The position numbers and the translations under genes were made by a program. 64,000 nt of DNA, from NCBI GenBank assembly GCA_963969595.1, contig OZ018411.1, positions 24,922,545-24,986,544 on the forward strand. Reading direction: 5' to 3'. Below are positions 26,096-37,332 of this stretch, piece by piece. The notes under the pieces were generated by a model. It worked only from the letters and a program-made list of their open reading frames with translations. It ran no database searches and was not told the DNA's origin. This DNA comes from Neckera pumila (lineage: Eukaryota > Streptophyta > Bryopsida > Hypnales > Neckeraceae). Position 1 is the first letter of the stretch. Every line of letters starts with the position of its first letter.

Positions 26096-28643
26096 AGCCC
26101 TGCTCTCTCTTCACGATCAGATTCAGCCCAGATTGGTCGACTACACTAGAACGCACCTCGTCATTGAGCGAGACACTGTGAGGCAGGCCTTACCCTAAAG
26201 AAATGGATCACATTGTAAATCAATCTGAGGCAATCCAGTGCTGAATAACAAATCTAAGTTCGACACGAATCACCTCTTCTATTTCCAACCTTACGGGTAT
26301 GAATCCTCAACAACATTTGATGCCATACCACTCTGGAGTACAACCTGTCCCTCCTGCACACGCTACATCTCTGCCCTGCCTTACGCCCACAACCATGGCC
26401 GCGCTTGGGAAAATAAAATTGCGGACCCAGCAGCAGCTCAAAGGCACCATCAAATCTGCACCAGCACTTGGGTCGTCCTTTGAAAGATTCCATGCAACGG
26501 CGGAGAGTCCACTCAGTGCCCCACAATCTAAAAAAAACAGTTGGGGACTACTACTCCCACTCTCTACTGGAGGGAATAAAGCACGCATGATCTTTCGCCA
26601 CTTCGGAAGCTCTCACTTGCATTCTTTTGCAGAAGCGAAATCCGCATCGCCACCATGACAACTCGAATTTCGACTGAAATCCCTCGCCATTTCACACCAA
26701 AGCTTGACAGATCGGGTACGCGAAGACAAGGAAAACTGAATTAATCCTCTCAACAGTTGTGATTGAAGTCGTAAACACAGAACTGAGAAAGACGAAATCT
26801 AGAGTGTCCCAAGGGAACCAGGTCAAAGCGCTGGCCTGCGAAGCCAAGCGAGCCAGGCTGCGGCAGCAATGATATCGGATGACTCGGGGGTATTTTAAAG
26901 ATCGATCCTAGCTAGGTGGTCAACAACGACGATGACCGTTAGCAGCGAAGCTAGAGGAGCTAGAAAAGTGATCTAAAGACGGCGAGCGAATTCGAATGCA
27001 GCGCTAGAGGCCGGTGGACGAGATTAGAAGCAGGACGGGCGAGGGGGAAACAAAAGGGGAGAGCTAGATGGGTGCCTGTGGTGGCGGCGCAGACTCGGGA
27101 CGTGCACGTTGGCGGGGCTAACTTAACTTACTCTTCTGCTCGGCTGCACATAAGTTCACCTCCTCTTCAAGGCTTTTTTTTTTTTATTGCAAAATAATGC
27201 CAGTTTCCAAAAATTGGCGAAAAAATAATTGGCGAAAAAATTGCTACAAACTGTAAAGTTCTTTTTTCCTAAAAAAAATTAAAATTAAAAAAATTAAAAA
27301 AAAACTTGGATGAAATTGCCATATTGTGGATGAAAATAGAGTTATGGATATGTGATATGTGCTAATGTGATATTTTCTATCCAATATGTGGATGAATGTT
27401 GAAATTTGGAGCTCCACAATAACATTTTATTTTGCCACTTTGGCACTTCACAAGAAAATGGAAAAAAATACAATCCTTTGTCTCTCCTAATCTTGTGAGT
27501 CTAATCAATGTTTTCCTTTTTCAAATCCTTTGATTGCACCTAGAAATGCTTCAACTCCAATTGGTTGCCTAAAAAAATCTCTTGAGCTATTATTGGTTGC
27601 TCTTGCTCTTTAGAATTTGTAGACATTTTTGATGGCCTTTCAAGGCCAAATATAGATGAAGTAAATAGATTGTGTGGTTTTTTGGATGTTCCTACCTTAT
27701 TCCCTTAAGAATTAAGGAATCTAATTTTGAACAATACAAAATATAAACATGCCTCAAGCACTTGTAATCCTCTTTTTTCCATCCATTGAAATGCTTGTAG
27801 GCTTTTATGTTAGCTCTCTAATATTTATATGGTGCAAATTTATATATTTTAAATCTTTTCAAATATTCCATAGTTCAAATGCTAATAGTATGCTTTGTGT
27901 CAAAAGGTTAAGTTATTTTTCTTGTTTAAAAATTGAGCCTTCAAAAACAACTGGTATTAATAAGTAAAATAATAAATAAATAAATCTTAGAAAAAATATC
28001 CAAACTATAATTTAATATTTTTGTTTCAACGAAAAAAATCCTTATAAAATTCACAAATATTCAATCTACAATCAATTTTAGAAGGACTTTTGAATTTCTT
28101 GTTGTGAATTTTATTGAAGTTAGTATAGTAGCAAATCTAAACATATATTAGACATGATCTTTGAATCATGTTTTACAATATTTGTGTAAAAATCATCATT
28201 AAATTATTAGTCTAAGTTGTATTTTATACTACATCTTCACAATACTAGTTGAATTGTGGAGTACCTACCCCTTGGTCTGTAAGGGCTTAAAATAGATGAA
28301 TCCTGTTAGGATATAGTGTCTTTCCTGTCCTTATGAGATGTTTGAAAATTATAAATTTTTCCTACGAAATTTTGAAAAAGTAATAGTAATTAAAATCATA
28401 CATCCCTAAGAAAAATATGAATTTGCTATGAATTTTTGAAGTATGTTGCCTAAATAGCTCAAGAATTTGCATAGGCTATAGATTTCTATTTACAATGACC
28501 TTCATATTAGAGTGACAATTGCTATTACATAAGGTAGGCACACACAAAAGGGTCATCTATCTACACACATAACATTGTAGTCAATAAATCTTCATCTAAT
28601 AAAGATAAAGGATACAATGGGTATGGGATATTTTTTAACATTG
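26096..28643. other. Promoter side of the serine-rich gene, then AT-rich DNA
   Basis: GC-rich sequence continues from 26096 to about 27130 and probably contains the promoter and 5' untranslated region of the gene below it; open frames at 26299-26658 (plus) and 26307-26588 (minus) lack motifs and are likely chance. At about 27170 there is a sharp change to AT-rich repetitive DNA with homopolymer tracts. Confidence 0.4.
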
Positions 28644-29294
28644 TTAATTCCTAATCCATTTTCATTGAAAACGCTCCAAAACTGCCATTTTTTAGTACAA
28701 GCATTAGGGGAGATTTGAGGCCTTTAGAAGACTGCGAGTTCCGTTGCATTTCCAGACTATGGGAACGCAGGGGAAGTAGCTGGCTGACATGGTCGACACC
28801 GTGCCACGTCATTTTCGAAAAAAAAAAAAAAAAAAATTTGTTCAAAATGATATTTTGGTAATTTTTTATTTTTGTTTTTGTTTTTGGAAAGCAAATCTGA
28901 CAACCCGAACCGGCTGTTTATAGAATCGGGGCAGCATTGGAGACGGGCCTGAAACGGTCTTCTAGAGGCCTCAAATGTCCTCTAATGTACCAAATTTTTG
29001 AAAAAAAACTTTTTTTTAACACATGTAACCATAGGATCTTGTAGAATGCTGATCTAAAAATTTGTAGTAAAAATTTCAAATAAACCCATCGTGTGGGATT
29101 GCATGGTTTAGTGAATTTGAATGCTTGACAAGACCGTGTAGTTAAGAGTTATAAAAATTGTTGGACCTTACAGCTACTTTTGGGGCACATGCTTTGTGAA
29201 ATTTTCAAAGAAAAAAAATGAAAACTCCATTCGTAGTGAGTTGTCCAAAATCGCTGTATTGCCAAAAAATGGTATTTGGTCCTTTAGGGGTTAA
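28644..29294. mobile_element. TTAA-flanked element, internally deleted, interrupted by a CATTAG element
   Basis: It begins TTAATTCCTAATCC and ends CCTTTAGGGGTTAA. The interior matches the 943-bp copies at 35139 and 40907: GAAAACGCTCCAAAACTGCC at the start, ATGTAACCATAGGATCTTG, then the distal AAAATTGTTGG...GTAGTGAG segment. The middle is deleted. A CATTAG-family element (28702-28987) splits it between TACAAG and TACCAAA. Confidence 0.7.
28702..28987. mobile_element. CATTAG-ended MITE, copy 1
   Basis: The left end CATTAGGGGAGATTTGAGGCC pairs with the right end, whose reverse complement begins CATTAGAGGACATTTGAGGCC. Length is 286 bp. The interior has a CGACACCGTGCCACGTCA half-palindrome and an A/T homopolymer core. 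It interrupts a TTAA element whose intact relatives read TACAAGTA(C/T)CAAA at this site, so no target bases were duplicated. Confidence 0.85.
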
Positions 29295-29357
29295 AAAGCG
29301 AGTTTGTGAAGTGTAGCCGCTGATCTTTTCATAGGGCCAAAAAATGCATTTCTGTGA

Positions 29358-29660
29358 CATTAGAAGAGATTTGGGGGGACTAAAGGGCTGTTTCGGGCCT
29401 GCTCCCCTGACGCTATTCCCTAGCAAATCAGGAACATCGGCTGTCAGAATTTTTTTTATTTATTTTTATTTTTAAAAAAATTTATTTAAAAAAAATTCAA
29501 AATGAAAAGAAAAGCAATTTTTTTATTTTTTATTTTATGGTGACGTGGCAGTCGTTCTGCCACGTCATGCAGCAGCTGCAGATTGCTGCGAGGCTGTTCC
29601 CCCGACCCTAGCTGCCCAGGGAACTCACAGTCCTTTAAAGGAGCTGAAAAACATCTAATG
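29358..29660. mobile_element. CATTAG-ended MITE, copy 2
   Basis: It starts CATTAGAAGAGATTTGGGG and ends AAAACATCTAATG; 303 bp. It contains the clearest internal palindrome of the family, TGACGTGGCA...TGCCACGTCA at 29541-29567, next to a long A/T tract. Confidence 0.8.
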
Positions 29661-29980
29661 TTTTTAACACTCATATCTTTCAATCCGCATACTGGAAAAG
29701 TCTGAAATTTTTTCCACATGTTCTCAATTTAGTGTACTACAACATCAGATGGTTACATATGTCCAAAAAATGTCTTTTATTTAAATGTTGGTACTTCTAC
29801 TACAAATGGCAGTTTTAGAATTTTTTTGATGCAAATATAGTCATAGAACTTTAGTGCTTAAGGGTTAAATTGGTACAGTAAAATTGGTCTTTGTATACAA
29901 AGTATATTGTGACCTTTAGCATATTTTTGGAAGTATTCACATTCTTTCAATGGATAGCAAACGGTGCATTCACCTCATGT

Positions 29981-30695
29981 AAGGTAAACTAGTCCATTGT
30001 GGTCAAACTTTGGAATCTACCTTCATGCCATTGCTGAAATTTTTCAAATTTTTTTCCACACAAAGATAAGTATGAGAGACAGTGAGGACATTTGAAATTA
30101 TATTTTTTGAATCAAGTATGAAATAGTTTTGAATTTTTGAAGTGATCAACCCATATGGGTCTGAAGGCTACCTCATCATCAACAAAATCTGAATCCAATA
30201 TGGTCATCTTCCTATCCAATGCAGTCACAACATTTTCAAACATGGAAGACCAAAAAAATCAGTTTTTACAAAGAATTTTACATTGAAAAATTGGAAGTAC
30301 CTATTAAGGTCAATAATTACTCCACAACTACTATATAAGGCATTAGAGGGGTTTGAGGGGCCTTGGAAGATTGTTTCAGGCTCGTTCCCCACTCTGTCTA
30401 GATTCAGTGAACGATGGTACGGGTGTGTCAGATTTTTTTTTTTTCAAAAAAAAAAAAAAAAAGTTTACCAAAATATCATTTTAAGCAAAAAAAATAAAAA
30501 TATGACGTGGCAATTGCTATGCCTTATCAACCAGCTGCTGCAGCTGTGTTCCCGCAGTCTGGGAACACAGGGGAACTTGAAGTCTCCCAACACCCCGAAA
30601 TCTCCTCTAACGCATTGATTGTCGTTTGAAAAACCACAATAGGGTCATTAGGTGTTTATCATAGGCCATTTGACTGCAATGGGGTCTTTTACCTA
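29981..30695. mobile_element. AAGGTA-ended element (about 445-bp family), copy 1, interrupted
   Basis: The left end AAGGTAAACTAGTCCATTGTGG is inverted at the right end (CAATGGGGTCTTTTACCT). Interior sequence matches the copies at 33803, 49155 and 62497. Without the nested CATTAG element at 30341-30612 it is 443 bp, the family length. Confidence 0.8.
30341..30612. mobile_element. CATTAG-ended MITE, copy 3
   Basis: It starts CATTAGAGGGGTTTGAGGGGCC and ends ATCTCCTCTAACG; 272 bp. It splits the AAGGTA element between ATATAAGG and CATTGATTG; the intact relative at 49155-49597 (reverse complement) reads TGTAAGGCATTGATTG continuously, showing a precise insertion without target duplication. Confidence 0.85.
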
Positions 30696-30889
30696 ATAAC
30701 TTATAATTTTAAGCTCAGAGGTGCCTTATTTGTGGGTCGTCTGACTTCCTCCTTGCAAGCCTGCAGAATTTTTTGTTTGCCATATCTACTTGCCATCTAT
30801 GGAGAGAATGTCAGATGAATTCATTTGGTCAGTCCTAGTGCCCAAAGAATGACTGGATCTGGAACTGTCTGTATATAACCAAATACTTA

Positions 30890-31693
30890 GACCATCTGCA
30901 ATGTTGTCACGGTACATGGTTCAGTATCGGTATAGCTAACTTTTGAATGCTAAACACTTAGAATTTGAAAATTGTCTTATTGGAAGCACAACGGAAAGAA
31001 CATGGAGAAGGAACAAAAAAACTTCAAACTAGACATTGGACAAGTACTTCAGAAGCAAGGTACAAATCTAAAATTATAGAGGTCTTAGCAAATCACGATT
31101 ACTAAAGCAACATTTGGCCATTGACCCTCTAAAAATTGTCAAGTAGAGGGTCAATGGCCAAATGTTGCTTTGGTAACCGTGGTTTCATTAGATGAGATTT
31201 GGGGGTCTTGGAGGGCTCCGAGTTTCCCTGCTGTCTGCTGCGTTCCCAGATTGCAGGAATGCAATAGCAACAATTGGTTGACGTGGTCAAGCGACTGCCT
31301 CGTCATTTTTTGAAAAAAAAAAAAAAAAAAAATTTTTTTTGCTTAAAATGATATTTTGGTCATTTTTCTTGTTTTCTTTTTTTTTTTTGAAAAAAAAAAT
31401 TTCTGACACACCCGTACCGGCGTTCACTGAATCTGGGCAGATCAAGGAATAAGCTTGAAATGGCTCTCCAAGACCCCCAAATATCATCTAATGGCTAAGA
31501 CCTCTATAATTTTAGATTTGTACCTTGCTTTTGAAGTACTTGTCCAATGTCTAGTTTGAAGTTTTTTTGTTCCTTCTCCATGTTCTTTCCATTGCACTTC
31601 CAATAAGACAATTTTCAAATTCTAATTGTTTAGTATTCAAAAGTTAGCTATACCGATACTGAACTATGTACCGTGATAGCAATGCAGATGGTC
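30890..31693. mobile_element. Foldback (full-length palindrome) MITE with TTA duplication, interrupted
   Basis: The ends GACCATCTGCAATG and CAATGCAGATGGTC are flanked by TTA on both sides (30887-30889, 31694-31696). The left arm (30890 to about 31132) is the reverse complement of the right arm (31146-31185 plus 31494-31693) at about 95% identity over about 240 bp, with a loop of only about a dozen bases near 31133-31145. A CATTAG element (31186-31493) interrupts the right arm. Without it the element is 496 bp. The TTA duplication suggests PIF/Harbinger mobilisation. A transcript would form a long, nearly perfect hairpin. Confidence 0.88.
31186..31493. mobile_element. CATTAG-ended MITE, copy 4
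   Basis: It starts CATTAGATGAGATTTGGGGG and ends with its inverted partner ...CATCTAATG; 308 bp. Orientation is opposite to copies 2, 3 and 5 (GGTACGGGTGTGTCAGA appears as its reverse complement). It splits the right arm of the foldback element; palindromic symmetry predicts the uninterrupted site GGTTTGCTAAGACC, so again no target duplication. Confidence 0.85.
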
Positions 31694-31699
31694 TTAGAT

Positions 31700-33264
31700 A
31701 TATATTCCCTTCTTCTGGTACATTTGCACCTGGTGTTTGCTAGTTCAGTTATTAAAAGATAAGACCTGTGACCAAAGACAAGGAGGCCTGTTTTTATGGC
31801 AATGCATTTATTGCTTTGGTTCGGCAAAAATTGAGTCCTCAGAAGTTATCGTGCGTTCACATATGCAAAAGAACTTTTGGCTTGTGTTGTCAGGTCTTTG
31901 CCCTTGAAATTGGCAATAATAATGGTAGCACTGTGAACATCTGCAATTTGCTCTGAAAAGCCAATTTGGCAGGAATTTTGTTGTCTTATAGCCTGTTGAG
32001 GATTGTGTGCATCCACTTTGTAACAAACTGGAGGTGGGGGACAACACAACAAGATCGAGAGAAATGAGTTCCACATACAGACAAAGAGACAAAGAAAGGT
32101 AGATTGGGAAGTGTTGGATTTGTGATCAAGTGAGGCCCTGTTCTTGTATAATTTTTTTCCCCTAGCTAAGCAGTGTGGATTTGTGATGAGACACACACCA
32201 AGGTTTGTTTTTGTTGAAGCAATTTCAAGATTCCCGTAATTTTAAAGAGAATTTGCCTGAATTTGGTGCATCTTTGAGGAAGTTCATCAGCTGCCGACAA
32301 AGTGACCGAACTTGTAAGGGTTCTGAAACTAGAAACCCAATCGAGAAGTAGGATCATCAACAACAAGGGTGGATTGGGCTTGAGACAAAGTTATAAGGTG
32401 CAATACTTCCAAGATGTGACTGCGGTAGACAATTTGTTGCTTGTAGAGCAAATTCTTGAAAACGGGATCTTGGTGCTCCAGAAAAATTCTCCTTCCAAGA
32501 ATTGCATGAAGTTCAAAGACAAGGGAACAAACTACCTTTCCGGAAGATTGTGCCTCCCTTTTCTCCAAAATTTTGCCAGTCTTATGCAAGCGGTCTTCTG
32601 TAATGGGGCGCCCAGAGCAACAGTACAAAAGAGCACACTCAAAGTCCTCAAATCTACATTTTCATAAGATTGCCACATCCTAGTTACCAATGTTTTTGGT
32701 AGTGGTGGGCCTGAAACTACAAACAATAAATGGCTGTAACACTGCTCCTAACTCAACGCCACATTATGAGCCATGTAAGATTGGGGGATACTAAAAAGCG
32801 CAGGTGGGAACACACAACCAATTCCCACTCTATTGTTAGCCGAAGAACGCCGCTTAACACCAAGTGCGAACATACCAGAATAACATTCAGTAGTCTTGAG
32901 CACTCCACTTGTACCACTTAGTTACTGATGTGGTACTATTGGATGTGGAATATTCCACACCATCTATTGTAAAGCCAAGGCTGTGACAATGCATGCTACT
33001 AGAATGTTGTGTTTGTTTATTTTTGAAGGGAAAAAAGATAGGAGTATGTGATTCCAATCCCTTCTATTGGAAGTATGTAGTCTAGTTGTCAGTTATTTAG
33101 GTCTTCAGGGCTAAGTGTGGGACCTAAGATGAACAAACTCTTAATTCACGTCATCTTATAGGTTGGAGTTCTTTCTGTCTACTTGATTCCATCCATGTCT
33201 AATCCTCAATGTCAAGTAGGAGTTTGTTGAAACAGAGTTTTGTTGAATTGTAATCAATATGACT
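31700..33264. other. Higher-complexity stretch without assigned gene
   Basis: About 1.2 kb (31.7-32.95 kb) is clearly less AT-rich and less repetitive than the flanking transposons, with overlapping open frames (for example 32302-32667 plus, 121 codons, and 31846-32196 minus) lacking recognisable motifs. It could be a decayed gene or non-coding transcript unit. Confidence 0.35.
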
Positions 33265-33806
33265 TTAACTTCTAAAAGCCCAAGGGGTTTGGACAAATTA
33301 CAAATGTGTTATAAAATATAAGTTCTATACTTTTTTGAAGTTTGCATCAAAGAAGATAATGTGAAGTACAAAAGTAGAAAGTATCTGTATGGTCAAAATT
33401 ATAAAAATGTTTTTAGATTCTCTTCACATGAATTTTGAAAATATAACTTCAAGAATTTACCAAAAAAATGATTTCTATTTTTAGCATTTAAATTTCTTTC
33501 AATTGGTGAAAATTGTGGTTTCTATTGATTTGTGAGAAAATGCATAAGATCTAGTAATGAGAAAATCAACACTTTCTCTAGATAGTAACTTTCCAATACT
33601 AGGCAAATTCTAATACTTTGTGCTATTTCCCTTATAATTATTGTTTGACCTTAGCCATCTTAGTTTTGAATATAATTATTGAAAAACAACCCAATTTGGT
33701 TTGCACAAAAGAATGATAAAAATTGAAAAAAGTTTTTTCTGCCCCAAAATGCTATCCAAAATTGAGCAGCAACCAAAAAATAGTCACTTGAGCACTTAGG
33801 GGTTAA
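33265..33806. mobile_element. TTAA-flanked element, 540-bp subfamily, copy 1
   Basis: It begins TTAACTTCTAAAAGCCC and ends GAGCACTTAGGGGTTAA; 542 bp. Interior words CAAGGGGTTTGGACAAA, ATAATGTGAAG and GTCACTTGAGCAC match the copy at 36187-36732. The terminal TTAA at 33803-33806 is shared with the next element. Confidence 0.75.
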
Positions 33807-34250
33807 GGTAAAGCAGCCCATTGTGGTCAGAATTAGGAGTCTGCCATCATCCCATCACCAAAGTTTTTCAGTTTTTTTACCATATGAAGACAAGTATGAG
33901 AATTTGTGAAGGCAATTGAAATCATAATTTTCAGACAGAGTATGAATTAGCTATGAATTTCTAAAGTGTTCAACCCAAAGAAGTCGACAGACTACCCCAA
34001 AACCAACTGCAAGTGTATCTATAATGCTCACCTACCTCTTCTAAAAGAGACAATTTTTTTTTATATGTGGATGGCCATAAAAAGTCACTTCCTACAATGA
34101 CTTACACTGAAATTACTGCATGTTCCTAATAGGGTCACTAATTACTCTAGTGAAGTTAGGTGAGATGTTGATTGTGGTCAGAAAAATCACAATGGGGTCA
34201 TCATGTGTCCCCCATGGGTCATTTGACCACTATGGGCTGCCTTACCTTAA
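33803..34250. mobile_element. AAGGTA-ended element, copy 2, with TTAA at both ends
   Basis: It starts TTAAGGTAAAGCAGCCCATTG and ends GGGCTGCCTTACCTTAA; 448 bp with TTAA included. It abuts the preceding element at a shared TTAA. Interior matches copies 1, 3 and 4 (for example CATATGAAGACAAGTATGAGAA). Confidence 0.8.
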
Positions 34251-35138
34251 ATCATCTTTGCGGAAGTTTCTAACTTTACACACAATGCAATATAAGTGTA
34301 ATAGAAATAAGACTCTAGTGAAATAGTTTTGGGTCTTCATAAAGATACTTCAAAAATGTAAGAAACTTCAACCCCACAATATTGAGGAGGACAAAAAATA
34401 TCCAATGAGCAAATTTTGAAGAGAAATGTAGAAACAAATAATGCACTAATTCATCTAATAATTAGATAATTAGATAATTTTTGGACAACTTTGGCAATAG
34501 GATTGCATCCTTCCAATGTTAAGGCTTCCTCAAATCTTAACTTTGAAAATGACCAAAAATGACCAAAAATCTCTAACCAATATATCTTAATTCAATTCCT
34601 TTTTCTATTTGTTTGTAAATAAAAAATAATGTTTTTTTAGTGAACATCAATTTAAGTGAAATTTTCTTGATTAATCCACATTATGCAATGTTTTTGTGTA
34701 GCAATGAGGTGGAACTTTGAAATAACAAGTTCTTAGTACTGATTGTCAAAATGGAAACAAGTATTTTCATCTAGTATTTTGTATGAAACTTTGTGGTATA
34801 TACTATATCCACATCATTCATTGAATTAAGTTCTTATCAAAAAAGTTATTTTTCATTTTGTATGGGATTTTGTTTCAAAAATAATAAAAATGTAATATAT
34901 TGTAGTGGCTATTTGTTCTTAAAACTGAAAGTTGACATGGAAAATTGATTTGACAAATTTTGACTCAACTTTTGATCTATACAAAGCTTTGCAAGTCTAG
35001 TTTCTAACGAGCTTTGAAAACTTTGAAAAATACATAAAATGTGTCTTCTACTGTAGTTTGAAGTTTGAGAGCCTGTAAAATCATTTTTAAAATATAGAAA
35101 GATATGAAAAACTGATTTACACTGTGATAATTTCCACT
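34251..35138. other. AT-rich DNA, nothing assigned
   Basis: No open frame above background, no inverted ends and no recognisable coding fragment were seen. Confidence 0.4.
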
Positions 35139-36081
35139 TTAACCCCTAAAGGTCGGAGACTATGTTTTCACCAAAAACGCTCCAAAACTGCCATTTCTAA
35201 TACAAGTATCAAATTTTAGAAAAAAAACATTTTTGGACACATGTAACTGTAGGATCTTGTATTAAACTTGTTTGAGAAGATGTGGGCAAAATTTCAGAAT
35301 TTTCCACCATGTGGATTGCAAGATAATATCAGTTGAATTGACAAAAACCCTTTTTTTGTCCCTGCGAAAATACGGGCAGCTGCCCTTCACAAGGTCACAT
35401 TTGTATGAAAAAATGTCCAAAATGGTGGTTACTCTTTGGATTCATTTTCCTAGACAAGTTGGATACATGCTTGAAAAAATTCAGATCATTTAAAATTGTA
35501 CAACATATAAGAAAAAAATAGTAAGTAGGAAGAGGTAGAGAATGATTCAAAACACTAAATTGTTAAGAATTTATTCATGGAATTGAAAAATGCCAATCCC
35601 AACGGTTGTAATGTTATAATAAACAATCTACACCCAAGGTTTTTATTTTTTTTCAAAAATATTGAAAATTGAGTGAAATAAAGGACTTCAAAGTTTATTT
35701 TAGAGTTGAGATTCCATAACTACCCTCAAACTAAGAATCCTCATAACTTTTGACTCATAGATCCAAATGGAATGATTCAAAGCTTCCCACCTACATATAA
35801 ATCTAAAGAACCAATTTCAATTTTTATTTTTTTTAAAAGTGATTTTTAAAGAATTTTTTTTTATTGCCCGGGCTGCCCGCTGAGCAATGAAAAATGACAT
35901 ATCATGCAATAACTTTTTAATCCTGTAATCAAAAGCTATGAAAATTGTTGGGCTTTAAAGCTACTCCTCGGGAAAATGTTTTGTGAAAATTTGAAAGAAA
36001 AAAAATAAAAACTCAGCTTGTAGTGAGCTGCCCAAAAAAGCTATGTTCTCAAAAAAGCATGTTTAGTCCTTTAGGGGTTAA
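35139..36081. mobile_element. TTAA-flanked element, 943-bp subfamily, copy 1
   Basis: It begins TTAACCCCTAAAGGTC and ends GTCCTTTAGGGGTTAA. It has the same length and about the same sequence as the copy at 40907-41849. No transposase is encoded. TTAA at both outer borders suggests a piggyBac-like target preference. Confidence 0.82.
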
Positions 36082-36186
36082 TGCACGCCGATGGAGATAT
36101 TTTCAAAAAATTTAAGTATATTTTTTAATTGATATAAATTTTCTTCACTATTTTCTTCAAAAATTTATAGTAATTTCAAATCTTCA

Positions 36187-36732
36187 TTAACCCTAAAAGC
36201 CCAAGGGGTTTGGACAAAATACAAATGTGCTATAAAATATAAGCTCTAAGACTTTTTTGAAGTTTGCATCAAAGAAGATAATGTGAAGCACAAAAATTAG
36301 AAAGCATCTTTATGGTCAAAATTATAAAATGAATGTTAGATTTTTTTTAAATGAATTTTGAAAATATAACTTGAAAAATTCACCAAAAATACAATTTTAT
36401 TTTTTCACATTTGAATTTTTTTTTATTGGTCAAAATTGTGTTTTTTCTTGATTTGTGAAAAAATTTATGAGATCTAGTAATATAAACAGGCACCAATACT
36501 TTCTCCAAATAGTAAGTTTCTTAACACTAGGCAAATCTAGATACTTTGTGCTATTTCTCTTATAATTTTTGTTTGACCAAAGCAATCTAAGTTTTGAGTA
36601 TAAATATTGATAGACAACCCATTCTTTTGCACAAAAATAAAAGATTTGACAAAAAGCCTTTTTTTGCCCAAATATTTTGCTTGAAGTCGGGTAGTGACCA
36701 AAAAGTGGTCGCTTGAGCACTTAGGGGTTTAA
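36187..36732. mobile_element. TTAA-flanked element, 540-bp subfamily, copy 2
   Basis: It begins TTAACCCTAAAAGCCCAAGG and ends GAGCACTTAGGGGTTTAA; 546 bp. It is closely similar along its length to 33265-33806. Confidence 0.78.
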
Positions 36733-37062
36733 AAATGGAGATTTTATAATCAATACTTAGTAGTGTACAATTGTGTAGTAGTGGCCTTCGTATCAATTGT
36801 ACAATCTGTTGTGACTTAGTGAGAAATGTTAGATGTTAAGTATTATTAATTCTTTATAACATCATTTATAAATATACGTTGCTATATGTCAAAATAGCCC
36901 AAAAGGTGATCAATTAAAATATATATTGTTGTCTATAGGCAAAAAATAAATAAATAAAATGTGCATTATTTGTTGATAGCCAAGAAATTAATAAAGGTTT
37001 GATTGTAATACAACATTTGCATCAAGGAATCTAGAGCTACAACCCCTGCCATCCAACTTAGC

Positions 37063-37332
37063 CATTTGAGGAGATTTGAGGACAAAAAAGGGCAATTTTA
37101 GATATGCTCCCCTTGTCTTTTTCTTTGTTCTAAACTAGCAACAATGTTGTCAGAGTTTTTTTTAAAGTATAAAAGTGAAAAGAAAATTGAAAATTGAAAA
37201 TTTTATTTTATTTTTTGAAAAAATTGACGTGGCATTCTTTCGAACACGTCAGATTGCTGATGTGGCGAGTTCCACAGTCTAGGAACTCAAGATAACTTGC
37301 GGCCCTCCTTTGCCCTCAACCCTCTTCTAATG
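37063..37332. mobile_element. CATTAG-ended MITE, copy 5
   Basis: The left end is CATTTGAGGAGATTTGAGG (one mismatch to the consensus CATTAG); the right end is CCCTCTTCTAATG. Length 270 bp. The interior has TTGACGTGGCATTC...GAACACGTCAG, the family's ACGT palindrome in degenerate form, beside an A/T tract. Confidence 0.75.

Noticed and set aside
29981..31693. CRISPR-like array of regularly spaced repeats
   Set aside because: The repeats are nested inverted-end transposons of different families, not direct repeats with unique spacers.
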